Assembly (NCBI RefSeq): GCF_032854445.1
Contig: NC_088301.1
Coordinates: 37,187,187-37,251,186 of the forward strand
Origin: Liolophura sinensis
Lineage: Eukaryota > Mollusca > Polyplacophora > Chitonida > Chitonidae
Direction of reading: 5' to 3'
DNA: 64,000 nt
The translations under genes and the position numbers were made by a program. This document shows, one piece after another, positions 35,601 through 41,358 of this stretch. The notes below the pieces were generated by a model that was not told the DNA's origin, searched no databases, and saw only the letters and a program-made list of their open reading frames with translations. The first letter of the stretch is position 1. Every line of letters starts with the position of its first letter.

Positions 35601-36270
35601 TGCATTCACATATCTATATAGTTGAAAAATAATACAACCCTTACATCATGGCATGACGTAGTAAGTATTAAATGTGGCTTCTGGTCTAATAAATGTTTTC
35701 AATGTTTGCATTTTGCATTTTTTGACAGGATTAATATTTGACAGTAACAATACCTTTCTTTCCCCTTCCTTGGTGAATGTGGATGAAACCTTGAACCAGT
35801 ATAAAGTTGGTCAAAACAGGTATCAGACTATCAATATTTGAAAAGCCCAGGAAAGTCTATATTTGATGGTCATAATGTCTTGGGAAGAAAACACTCGGTT
35901 TTATGCCATCTATCCTTTTTCAGTTGCTTTGAGTACAGACTACACATTTCCATAATTAAGTGTTGGTATATTGCACTGTTTATACATGAATGAATGGGTT
36001 TACAAATACTACATAGTATGCCTTTGCTGTCAGTGTTTATGGCACTGCAACAAAACACAATCTGTATATCTGCTAAGCAAACTTGTTAGGTTATAGGCCT
36101 GTATAAAAGCCAATTTTAAAATGCATTTTTGTACATTCCATTTCTCTAATTATCATCTATACATTATATAACATAACAAATCATATAAAATATCATGTCC
36201 TTTTATTCGTTGCAGGATTCCATCAGAGCCTACTGTCTTTATGGTTGGGGCTCACGCATGTGTGTCTTAA
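4772..36270 (+). CDS. wls: Wntless (Evi/GPR177), copy A, complete
   Basis: Multipass membrane escort that binds palmitoleoylated Wnt in the secretory pathway and delivers it to the cell surface. CDS = join(4772..4877, 20625..20915, 21398..21525, 27723..27872, 28195..28331, 29673..29713, 30443..30570, 31609..31706, 32097..32160, 33280..33450, 33944..34094, 34354..34422, 35729..35819, 36216..36270): 1680 nt, 559 codons plus stop, against about 541 in vertebrates. Every junction keeps phase. Recognisable family blocks are the N-terminal membrane anchor, a lumenal region with MTPWFQ, then [61 protein letters not shown] and [13 protein letters not shown]. The start is the only ATG-initiated first exon in copy A. 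The exon 10 donor and the last two exons are the least certain parts. Two transposons sit in intron 1. Confidence 0.88.
6065..6072. promoter_or_regulatory. TGACGTCA (CRE-like) upstream of in-block first exon, copy A
   Basis: A perfect TGACGTCA about 360 bp before the first-exon start codon position. The same site is kept at 43060-43067 in copy B at almost the same distance. Function is inferred from motif and position only. Confidence 0.35.
6434..6539 (+). pseudogene. wntless in-block first exon, copy A, start codon lost
   Basis: 106 bases aligned to copy B exon 1 (43427-43532), with the same phase-1 donor (G|GTAAGT). The first codon is ATT (6434-6436) where copy B has ATG. The frame then reads [19 protein letters not shown] and a hydrophobic span. 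No in-frame ATG precedes it in this exon. It could still be transcribed as a non-AUG-initiated alternative first exon, or be dead. Confidence 0.8.
6802..6821 (+). repeat. left terminal inverted repeat of the DNA transposon
   Basis: 20 bases pairing with 11688-11707 with one mismatch. Immediately preceded by the target duplication AGAA. Confidence 0.85.
7175..7592. repeat. left cluster of 14-bp subterminal repeats
   Basis: GTCAGTGGTGTTAC occurs perfectly at 7175-7188 and 7535-7548, and inverted at 7559-7572. Near matches are at 7367-7380, 7521-7532 and, inverted, 7579-7592. Clustered subterminal repeats of this kind are usually transposase-binding sites; that role is inferred. Confidence 0.85.
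8090..8140. repeat. (TA)n microsatellite in the transposase intron
   Basis: About 25 uninterrupted TA units. Confidence 0.9.
10190..10320 (+). repeat. in-frame degenerate coding repeat in transposase linker
   Basis: Four to five units of about 8-12 residues, each with PVDST/PVDTT/PVHVT/PVLVT followed by ADEP or similar, join the catalytic domain to the C-terminal module. Likely a flexible linker grown by repeat slippage. Confidence 0.7.
11126..11517. repeat. right cluster of 14-bp subterminal repeats
   Basis: GTCAGTGGTGTTAC at 11126-11139 and 11144-11157, a one-mismatch copy at 11164-11177, and a perfect inverted copy at 11504-11517. Matches the left cluster. Confidence 0.85.
11688..11707 (-). 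repeat. right terminal inverted repeat of the DNA transposon
   Basis: Complementary to 6802-6821 with one mismatch and followed by the AGAA duplication at 11708-11711. Confidence 0.85.
12018..12338 (+). pseudogene. Gag-like fragment of YR retrotransposon
   Basis: Reads [10 protein letters not shown]...[13 protein letters not shown], then a short Cys/His cluster, [15 protein letters not shown], like the CCCH-type finger near the end of DIRS/Ngaro first open frames. It begins without a convincing ATG and is probably only the C-terminal part of the ancestral protein. Confidence 0.6.
12428..13308 (+). pseudogene. reverse transcriptase of YR retrotransposon, broken
   Basis: Starts [16 protein letters not shown] and runs through SLIGFVPK. 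A one-base loss in the A-run near 12700 shifts the frame to [13 protein letters not shown], then the palm motif [16 protein letters not shown] and, after an in-frame TGA at 13029-13031 where the family usually has Trp, YPDD at 13089-13100 (usual YxDD). [10 protein letters not shown] follows. Catalytic Asp residues survive but frameshift and stop prevent a full product. Confidence 0.75.
13380..13722 (+). pseudogene. RNase H-like region of YR retrotransposon
   Basis: [11 protein letters not shown]...[28 protein letters not shown] follows the reverse transcriptase in a new frame and ends early. The FTDTSxxGxGAYF-like motif is the usual RNase H signature in DIRS-type polyproteins. Confidence 0.6.
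13874..14899 (+). pseudogene. tyrosine recombinase of YR retrotransposon, inactivated
   Basis: The first frame (to 14581) has [43 protein letters not shown] (Arg of box I) and [10 protein letters not shown]. After a stop and short gap, 14630-14899 has [15 protein letters not shown], where the family normally has SHSFRIGAATTAA. The box II His and Arg are thus Tyr and Gln. The interruption and the two lost catalytic residues mean it cannot be an active recombinase. Confidence 0.7.
18580..18790 (+). repeat. mollusc-type SINE
   Basis: Carries the B-box-like GAGTTCAAGCCCAGCTC, then CACCATAATGCTGGCCACTG, TATTCTTGAGTAC, AACACCAATC and an AAATAAATA tail. Same insertion in copy B at 51175-51390, so it predates the duplication. 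Confidence 0.85.
19383..19738. mobile_element. MITE inverted dimer
   Basis: A MITE unit starts with ACAGTCAGCACAAAGTTCAC (19383). Its terminal repeat is replaced by the start of a second, inverted unit at 19575. Arms 19428-19575 and 19591-19738 (148 bp each) are near-perfect inverted copies with one mismatch seen, around a 15-base spacer. Copy B has a single unit at the same place. The second arm makes a strong hairpin. Confidence 0.8.
20262..20345 (-). repeat. partial SINE, antisense
   Basis: TTTATTTCATTGGTGTTTTAC...CAAGAATATTTCACTTATACGATG, the complement of the SINE 3' region. Shared with copy B (52216-52300). Confidence 0.75.
20625..20915 (+). CDS. wls: wntless copy A exon 2
   Basis: Residues 36-132. 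Acceptor after a T-run (ATAG|CACC), donor A|GTAAG. Encodes the start of the lumenal domain with paired cysteines (TNC, GRC), [12 protein letters not shown], the hydrophobic [14 protein letters not shown], and phase-1 end. Intact here, frameshifted in copy B. Confidence 0.9.
21398..21525 (+). CDS. wls: wntless copy A exon 3
   Basis: Residues 133-175, lumenal: [11 protein letters not shown]...[10 protein letters not shown], like the vertebrate VSLAYRDD...KLKCTF block. Acceptor GTTTTAG, donor GAG|GTAGGT, phase 0 at the end. Confidence 0.9.
22530..22760. repeat. interspersed repeat family R1, copy 1
   Basis: Opens with AGAACTACAAAGCAGTTTCGG and runs to a TTAAAGCAATAGGAT motif. Related diverged copies lie at 22908-23215 and 26582-26905. 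Each includes a small hairpin (ACTGCAAAGCAGT). Coding-length frames over it are repeat-derived. Confidence 0.6.
22908..23215. repeat. interspersed repeat family R1, copy 2
   Basis: AACTAGAACTGCAAAGCAGTT at the start, then a long match to 26582-26905 including AGAAGACAGCATAG, CATTTAAACACTTC and CAGAAAGAGCATGTC. Confidence 0.75.
24325..25660. repeat. degenerate tandem array, about 0.3-0.5-kb units
   Basis: Three to four diverged units contain, in order, CAGCCATTTTCAGCTTTAC, CTGTCATGTTACC or ATGACC, a GGGTGAAATTG-like stretch, AAGACCGGGTTCGTAATCAG-like and ATACTTACAGTATT-like blocks. Unit starts near 24325, 24665, 25220 and a partial one near 25530. Conserved in copy B at 56170-57510. Confidence 0.65.
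25890..26160 (+). repeat. second tRNA-related SINE family (CACTCACTCAC tail)
   Basis: Head GACCAGCCTCGATAGCAAAGTTGATA resembles a tRNA A-box. The body has AAGGCATCTCAGTGAAGCAGC, CCTGCAACAAGGAGGCAC and TCGTCATATGACTGAAAAATTG, ending GTTAAACCCCAAGCACTCACTCACC. I recognise this from memory as another common molluscan repeat. Copy B: 57755-58015. Confidence 0.75.
26582..26905. repeat. interspersed repeat family R1, copy 3
   Basis: AACTAGAACTGCACAGCAGTT start and long similarity to 22908-23215. Confidence 0.75.
27478..27545 (+). repeat. tRNA-like SINE head fragment
   Basis: GTGATGACTGAGTGGTCAAAGC (A-box-like) and GGGATCAAAACC (weak B-box) about 40 bases apart. The stem structure is too decayed for a functional tRNA. 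Copy B: 59317-59382. Confidence 0.4.
27723..27872 (+). CDS. wls: wntless copy A exon 4
   Basis: Residues 176-225: [20 protein letters not shown] then GELKEITLV, the end of the lumenal domain (vertebrate RYYECDVLPFMEIGSVAHKFYLLN block). Acceptor TTTTCAG. Donor GTG|GTCGGT has C at +3, copy B has GTCAGT. Confidence 0.9.
28058..28150 (-). repeat. partial SINE ending just before exon 5
   Basis: TTTATATTTGATTAGTGTTTTG...GGGAGGAAAC is antisense SINE and ends about 45 bases before the exon 5 acceptor. Same in copy B (59891-59985). Confidence 0.7.
28195..28331 (+). CDS. wls: wntless copy A exon 5
   Basis: Residues 226-270: [16 protein letters not shown], a family hallmark, then a membrane span ([14 protein letters not shown]) and [15 protein letters not shown]. 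Acceptor TTTTCAG, donor AA|GTAGGT, phase 2. Confidence 0.93.
28830..28912 (+). repeat. partial SINE
   Basis: TTTCCTCCCACCATGATGCTGG...CATTCTTGAGTATGG...AACACCAATCA. Shared with copy B (60660-60745). Confidence 0.7.
29627..29660. repeat. (TA)n microsatellite before exon 6
   Basis: TA repeat ending 12 bases upstream of the exon 6 acceptor; a different length in copy B (61459-61491). Confidence 0.85.
29673..29713 (+). CDS. wls: wntless copy A exon 6 (41-nt mini-exon)
   Basis: Residues 271-284, [13 protein letters not shown], a membrane segment. Acceptor TTTTACAG directly after the TA microsatellite, donor CT|GTAAGT, phase 1. Confidence 0.88.
30150..30290 (+). repeat. partial SINE
   Basis: Contains GGTCTGGCAACTTGCG, CCTACCATAATGCTGGTCGC and a degraded GTTGAGTAGGGCGTAAAAC tail. 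Copy B: 61985-62125. Confidence 0.65.
30443..30570 (+). CDS. wls: wntless copy A exon 7
   Basis: Residues 285-327: [42 protein letters not shown]. Strongly Wntless-like (vertebrate PVEWFSIG...[22 protein letters not shown]). Acceptor TTTCAG, donor ATG|GTAAGG. Confidence 0.93.
30895..31195 (+). repeat. decayed SINE
   Basis: GTTTGAATCCAG B-box-like, TTTCCTCCATCCATAAACC, ATATAAATGAAATATTATTCAG and a GGCATTAAACGTCAATGAAAC tail. Copy B: 62750-63015. Confidence 0.6.
31270..31335. repeat. 22-bp minisatellite
   Basis: GATGATTATACAGATTCAATGT repeated about 2-3 times with one variant unit. Copy B (63090-63155) has the same array with a different unit variant. Confidence 0.8.
31609..31706 (+). CDS. 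wls: wntless copy A exon 8
   Basis: Residues 328-359: [20 protein letters not shown], then a membrane span and KMCE. Ends GAA TG, so the split codon with exon 9 is TGG (Trp). Copy B reads EMCE and AGG (Arg), matching vertebrate DMCERG. Confidence 0.9.
32097..32160 (+). CDS. wls: wntless copy A exon 9
   Basis: Residues 360-381: [21 protein letters not shown], like vertebrate GVQLTNPFYSIWTTDIG. Acceptor TTTGCAG, donor GCT|GTATCC. Confidence 0.9.
33280..33450 (+). CDS. wls: wntless copy A exon 10 (3' end uncertain)
   Basis: Residues 382-438: [20 protein letters not shown] span, then the cytosolic loop with [20 protein letters not shown]. The only GT donor downstream that keeps phase 0 with exon 11 is at 33451 (ACA|GTAATT), adding about ten residues (SHEKTLFT) absent from the relatives I recall. 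An earlier GT at 33428 would break the frame. Confidence 0.75.
33487..33605 (-). repeat. SINE fragment immediately after exon 10
   Basis: TTTGTTTATTTGATTGAACAC...GAATTCATCATTCATAAGATAG...GGAGGAAACGA is a diverged antisense SINE, starting about 36 bases past the exon 10 donor. Confidence 0.6.
33944..34094 (+). CDS. wls: wntless copy A exon 11
   Basis: Residues 439-488: [38 protein letters not shown], with one membrane span (vertebrate FRFKFLMLITLACAAMTVIFFIVSQ). Acceptor TTTGTAG, donor ATAG|GTGAGA, phase 1. Confidence 0.9.
34354..34422 (+). CDS. wls: wntless copy A exon 12
   Basis: Residues 489-511: [20 protein letters not shown], the last membrane span (vertebrate IYGMWNLYVFALMFLYAP). Acceptor AAACAG, donor G|GTAAGT, phase 1. 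Confidence 0.9.
34645..34865 (+). repeat. full-length tRNA-derived SINE
   Basis: GACCTCTGTGGCCAAGGGGT (A-box-like TGGCCAAGGGG), GACCCATGAGCGTCTCAGCA, B-box GTTCAAGTCC at about 34725, CATGCTGG, CGTACGTGGGAAG, CCTGCGGATGGTTGTGGG, CCTCCCACCATAA, then a shortened tail ending in AAATAAATAAA. Best representative of the family here. Promoter boxes are polymerase III type. Confidence 0.85.
35729..35819 (+). CDS. wls: wntless copy A exon 13
   Basis: Residues 512-541, cytosolic tail: [20 protein letters not shown], then LNQYKVGQN. Called from a good acceptor (TTTTTTGACAG), an open phase-1 frame and a consensus donor (AG|GTATCA). No family motif is expected in this variable tail, so support is structural. 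Confidence 0.7.
36216..36270 (+). CDS. wls: wntless copy A terminal coding exon 14
   Basis: Residues 542-559, [17 protein letters not shown] then TAA. Strong acceptor (TTTTATTCGTTGCAG) and phase 2 fit exon 13. An AATAAA at 36443-36448 could be the polyadenylation signal. The alternative of splicing exon 12 directly here gives a different short hydrophobic tail. Confidence 0.65.
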
Positions 36271-36442
36271 TAGAGGGTGTAGACTTTGAACTTTTTTCAG
36301 GGCATGTCCTTGTTAAAGGTGGACAGTTGCAGAAAAGCTTCCAGTCAAGACAAGTCTTTGATTGTAAAGGACTTATTATATATGTTCATGATACAATATG
36401 CAACACATTCATCCTTTGAAAATAATTATACAATTCTTGGTC

Positions 36443-36448
36443 AATAAA
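36443..36448 (+). terminator. possible poly(A) signal of wntless copy A
   Basis: AATAAA 173 bases after the stop codon. Chance AATAAA is common in AT-rich DNA, so this is tentative. Confidence 0.3.
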
Positions 36449-36449
36449 G

Positions 36450-39106
36450 AGGATAAAGAGGATAGTGCAGAAAACTTATAAAATGGAAATCCATGAATAC
36501 AACAGGCAATGTATTATATATATGCAAGTTATGGTACGGTAGCATATATACCGCATGTATTCAGAGAATAATGAAGCATTTGTGTTGACTTGCATGTAAA
36601 TCTGTCTTTAGGCAGGTACCTCTATATTACTTGTGGTATCATATTCATGGATATTTTTCAGTTCTTGCATGGAAAATCAGAGATTGTCAAATGCAAAGGA
36701 AATATTTTTAAGGTGATGAAAGAATATAAGAGCCATTTTAACATATAAGATTGTTAAAAGATTCATCACAGAATCTGACAAAATTTAAATAAATTGAAAT
36801 CTATAGGTCTATATCTGTTATAGTTTTAGGATTGTTATGGACGAAAAAAAGACAGAAAGACATAAATTACATATTTCGAGCAATATTTACATGTCCATGG
36901 TTTCAGAGCTGCATTAAATCTTTTTCTTTTATGTACCAGTCTGTACGTCTTAATATTATATTGTATTCCTGCATAAACAAGGATTCTCCTAGTTTGACTA
37001 AGCGTCTCCGAGGCTTGGTCCTTTCGCATTGTTTCAATTTTATTGTATGTTAAACGTGATGACAACACAGCGTTGAGTAACGCTAGTCTATAAAGAAGTC
37101 TAATAAATTGCAATTAACATAACTGCAATTGTTCTTACCTAATTCTGCTTAAGCCATGATGCTAGGAGGCACATATTTCACTGGTTTCGTGTGACCATTT
37201 GCCAGCTATCATACTGTCGTCACTGCTCAGGTTTTTCTCTCTATGTTGTACATCTTAATTATATGTAGTATATTGTTTGTTATATATGTCTAATTAAGCT
37301 TTTTCATAATCAGACCTAATTATTTATATATGTTTTTGTGACTATTAATTGTACACGGTACCATTTTGAAAGATGTCAAAAGAGACGAAACACGTTATTG
37401 TTTTAAATACAAGAATGATGTTATATTCACCCGATTGTTTGTTCACTGTACACTTCACAAGTTATTCTCCTGGATATACCACAAGCAAGGTCTTCATTTC
37501 TATATACATTACGTTGTATTTATTTTATTTACCTTTCTCAGCAATACCAGTACTTATAACACCTCGTTTGTTTATCTTTTGTTCTCTTTGTCACCCAAGT
37601 CTGAAAATGAGGCTACAAGATCTCAGTAATATTTCATATAACTCTTTCTCGTGTATCCGTATGGGAGCAAAATGGAGCATCCAACCTGTTTCTCACTTAG
37701 GACTGCTACACGCAGGTGTACAATGGAGCTCCAATAATTCAAAAGATTACATTTGTAATGGGTAGCATACCATTTAATTAGGGCCTCTTTTTATATTTTA
37801 ATGACTTCCTGATCAATGTACAGTTGTCCTTATATGACCAAACAATTCTTAAATGGCAATATTCTCGGATATTTTGCTGGAAAATGTATTAGCATACTGT
37901 ATTTATAAGTTGTGTGATAAAGACATGTTTATCTTTATATTCTTTAAAATATATATTTATATTCCCTAAATATAAAGAAGTACCCTGCTTTATATACATG
38001 TAACTGACCTATATCAAAGCCAATGCACAGTCCTGTGTTGCATGGTTCTTCCCTCAAAAAGAGCAAGAAAATAATTGTGAGTTTATCATCAAAATGGTTG
38101 ACATTTAGTTCTTCTGCCTCTGTAGATTATAAAAGCTTTGCTACAGTGTGCTATTCACACTAGGCCAAGCAGCACTCACCATAGTGTGATATCGAGCTGA
38201 TACTGCCACACAGCTTAATAACCTATGTTTACGGCTCTTAGGGTATTTAAGCATGCTAGTTTCCTTCAATGTTAATCCAGAAGCTGAACCTGTATTTCAG
38301 AACTGTTTGTTAAATTTTCTTCTACTTGATCATAAAAAATGCATGTAATTGATTATAGACACTGCAATAAATAAAAGAAAACAATACGACAATTACCACA
38401 GACAATGGATTTTTATGACTTTAATTATAATTACAACACTGTCATAAATATTTGAAACCTGACTTTGTGGGAAAAACAGTTATAAATTATACCTGAATCA
38501 GAACATGTATAGTGAACAAATTCAACTGAGTTGAATAAACCATGAAAAATCAGCAGCATGGTAGGCTGTGATTGCATTTAGATCATTGTCAAAACAGAAA
38601 TTTAACATTAATCACAATTTATAATAAAAGAAAATTAACACATGTACACAAAGGCAGAGCACACAAGTATATCACAGCTTATCAGTCACACTCACAGTTT
38701 TAATGCTCATTACTTATGAGTTACATATAAAAGATGTCCTTTAGCCAGAGGTGTGCAATGTTTGTGTTACCTACAGTGCAATGTGGGTTTTGTGTACACC
38801 GTAGTAGTATCTGAAAAACTAAATCTTTACTATGCCCCATCCCAATGCAGTTTAGCTGATGTACTGGTAATAAAGAGTTACACATTGTTTCTTGTTATTA
38901 ATACAATATATAATGTCTTGTAATATCCCTTCTTTCTTAAAGGCATAAAAGATTGTAATAATTAAACATTCCAATTCTAACTTGGTGTTTGAACAGAGTC
39001 AAAATGTTGTGAGAATGTTTTCACAATCTTTCTGTCAGCTTGTGCATCTGAAGATGCTTTTAGACATTACACGAAGATCGGCTTGTGAAAAAACATCTCC
39101 ATGGTA
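36450..39106. other. spacer between convergent wntless and SYCE2-like genes
   Basis: AT-rich with no exon or repeat recognised. 3' untranslated regions of both genes probably lie here. Frames around 37366-37765 have no acceptable splice context or recognised motif. Confidence 0.5.
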
Positions 39107-39295
39107 TTAATCATCCTGTTGCAACTGTTGGAAAAGAACTTGGAATGCCTCCTTGAACTGTAGAAACTCAACTTCTATATCTCTTATTCGATCCAAAGTT
39201 GCGAAAAGCTCATTTAACATTACCTGGATTTGATGTGTGTCATTGTCATAAATGGCAATCATCTCCTGTTGCAAAAAATCACATACCTTACCTGC
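39107..39295 (-). CDS. syce2: syce2-like exon 3 (terminal)
   Basis: 62 codons and TAA. Acceptor CTTTTAG|GCA on the - strand, phase 0. Encodes the second half of the predicted coiled coil, from AGKVCDFLQQ to LQQDD. Confidence 0.78.
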   Translation of the reverse strand, partial: AGKVCDFLQQEMIAIYDNDTHQIQVMLNELFATLDRIRDIEVEFLQFKEAFQVLFQQLQQDD

Positions 39296-41358
39296 CTAAA
39301 AGAGAAAATAATAAAGAAAGATCAGAAATAAACGAGGGAATTCTTAGGGTGAACATATATACATACAGACACTGACTATTCTATTTCGCCGAAGATACAG
39401 TTTTTTCTTATATATATATATTTGATTGGTATTTAATCTATTGGCATGCTCAAGAATTTTTCACTTATCTGATGGCAGACAGGTTTATCAATGGAAGAAG
39501 CTAAAATGCCAGAATAAACCACCAACCTTTGTCAGGTAGGTGAATTAAAGCTGCAGTCAGAACAGCAATAGATAACACACCAATTTATAAACATTACTTC
39601 CATTAAGATTAAAGGAGAAGAAAATTTAAATATCCATCAAATAACATTGAAAAGAGTATGCACTTCCTCGCAGGGGGATGCCATAAAAAACATTCTAATA
39701 TGTACCTCAAGCTGACAAATTATAAATAATGTCTGCGCCAACATCTGCTGTGGGCAACTCCATTTTGCCTAAGAACTAGTCCTGAAGCCTTCTGTGTTAA
39801 GAGGAGAATTGTCATCGGAAACCGCAGTTCATACATTTCCGGTAGAACTCTTCTTCACAGAAGGTAGCGAACAGTACAGTTCGTTTTCTGCTTGATGATC
39901 GGGAAACCGGAATGTTGGACGTAGGTTCCGAGTTTACACAAACAAGCCGGCAGTTTTAACGACTCGCCTTGGCTGAGAGATGTTAAAGATGGAGGCCAGC
40001 TTTGCCATATTCAGGCTTTACGTGTATGTCGAGGAAAAATTGCAAAAATATGCAGCAGGCACCACCAGATAGAAAAAAAAATGCGCTCTTTTCAGCCCAT
40101 AGTGTCATTTAAGTCTGTGAAAACTGCTTTAAATTTTAAATGCCACAGTTGTTGGCAGTGGGCAGTGGGAATCCAAAACAATTTCCCAAGAACCAAAATG
40201 CACAGAATTCAGGACAAAACCGTGTCGATAAACTGTTCAGTAATGAGTAGCCTTATTCATGGCAGCTCTATAACAATCACTCTGTAACAATAGCATCACA
40301 TATCCTTAGACTATAGTAGTGATCAAAGTTGATCAAGTTCCTACCTGTATTTCCATGGCATTCCTGAAATCACCCATAAGCTTAATATCTTCAGCTCGTT
40401 TCTCGTTTATCCAAGCAATGAAGCTATGAGCACTTTCAAGTAAGGTCTCTCTGCTGGATACAGGGAGCACATTGTTGTGGGAAACACTGCAGGACCTTCC
40501 ATAAGATGATGACTGATTTGATAATGAGGCAGATTCTATGTGCGTCCTTAAATCAACAAAAATGTCAGTCACAAAACCAAATTTATACGATTACTAACCA
40601 CACAAAAAAACTTGTAGCAAGAAGTTGAAGAGTCAAAAGTGAATATAAAAAAGAACAAAAAAATAAAAGATGGATAAATGAAGCATTTTCACCATTTCAC
40701 TATTCAAGTTTTTGACTTTCCATAGAAAGAAAGAAATACAAAAGAAATTCTTAAACAAAAAAGGCAAAGCCAAATGCCTCAAATGCTGGATCAGGCAGTT
40801 AAAGTGCTGGCTTCTTATTGTGTACAGTGGCTGTCAAGTCTTTGACCCAACAACGTTTTAAATAGCCTGCGTGGATGGTTGGTGTGAGTTCAAGTCCAGC
40901 TCATGCTGGCTTCTTCTTCAGCCATGCGTGTTGAGGTCTATCATTACTGTGAATGGTAGTGAGTTTAATTCCACTAATTTGATAATGATCTGCCTGAAGC
41001 TTTAATTCATGATTTTTGTCAGATACCTAGTGAAGGGTGGTAGTTTCATTACTCCAACTATAGCCTGACTGCCATCATGTAAGTGAAAAATTCTTGAGTA
41101 TGGCATTATACTTAATACAATCAAATAAATAAACAAATAAAAATGACTATATGTATCTTAAAAACTACACAAAAGGTATTACACATACCTCTGTGAAGCA
41201 TTACATTCTCCAGTACTGACCATCTCTCCTTCATTTCCTCTCACCTCAGGGGTAGATCTGCAGGCTGATGAAGAGTAAACTTTGTCCTCCCAATAATCAT
41301 GTCTGTTCAGTTCTAAACCATGAGAACTGGTGTAACTACTTTGCCTCACTGAATCCAT
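39107..41358 (-). CDS. syce2: SYCE2-like synaptonemal complex central element protein
   Basis: CDS = complement(join(39107..39295, 40345..40546, 41189..41358)), 186 residues plus stop. Phases fit exactly (2, then 0). The N-terminal half is Ser-rich and polar. From about residue 88 it is helical/coiled-coil: AHSFIAWINEKRAEDIKLMG, DFRNAMEIQAGKVCDFLQQE, then IYDNDTHQIQ and a Leu/Phe-rich helix to the end. This aligns by eye with vertebrate SYCE2 (NINKSRQKDHALMTNFRN...IYQIYNDHNKIIQEKLQEF). SYCE2 pairs with TEX12 to build the fibrous central element that holds homologous chromosomes together in meiosis. Vertebrate SYCE2 is about 218 residues, so this is slightly short. Confidence 0.75.
39418..39535 (-). 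repeat. diverged SINE in syce2-like intron 2
   Basis: TTTGATTGGTATTTAATC...CTCAAGAATTTTTCACTTATC...AATAAACCACCAACCTT, antisense SINE. Confidence 0.6.
40345..40546 (-). CDS. syce2: syce2-like exon 2
   Basis: Acceptor GATTTAAG|GAC, donor CAG|GTAGG on the - strand. Encodes the Ser-rich end and the start of the conserved helix (ETLLESAHSFIAWINEKRAE, DIKLMGDFRN). Confidence 0.8.
40860..41135 (+). repeat. diverged SINE in syce2-like intron 1
   Basis: GTGAGTTCAAGTCCAGCTCATG B-box region at about 40890, then after an interrupted middle GACTGCCATCATGTAAGTG, AAAATTCTTGAGTATGGC and CAATCAAATAAATAAAC. Confidence 0.7.
41189..41358 (-). CDS. syce2: syce2-like exon 1 (start)
   Basis: ATG at 41358-41356 (read on the - strand), 56 codons plus two bases, donor CAGAG|GTATGT. 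Begins MDSVRQSSYTSSHGLELNRH. Polar and Ser-rich, as expected for the variable N-terminus; identity rests on exons 2-3. Confidence 0.7.

Noticed and set aside
37366-37765. Two overlapping + strand frames of 87 and 130 codons
   Set aside because: Low-complexity hydrophobic content, no splice context, no recognised motif, and in different frames over the same bases.
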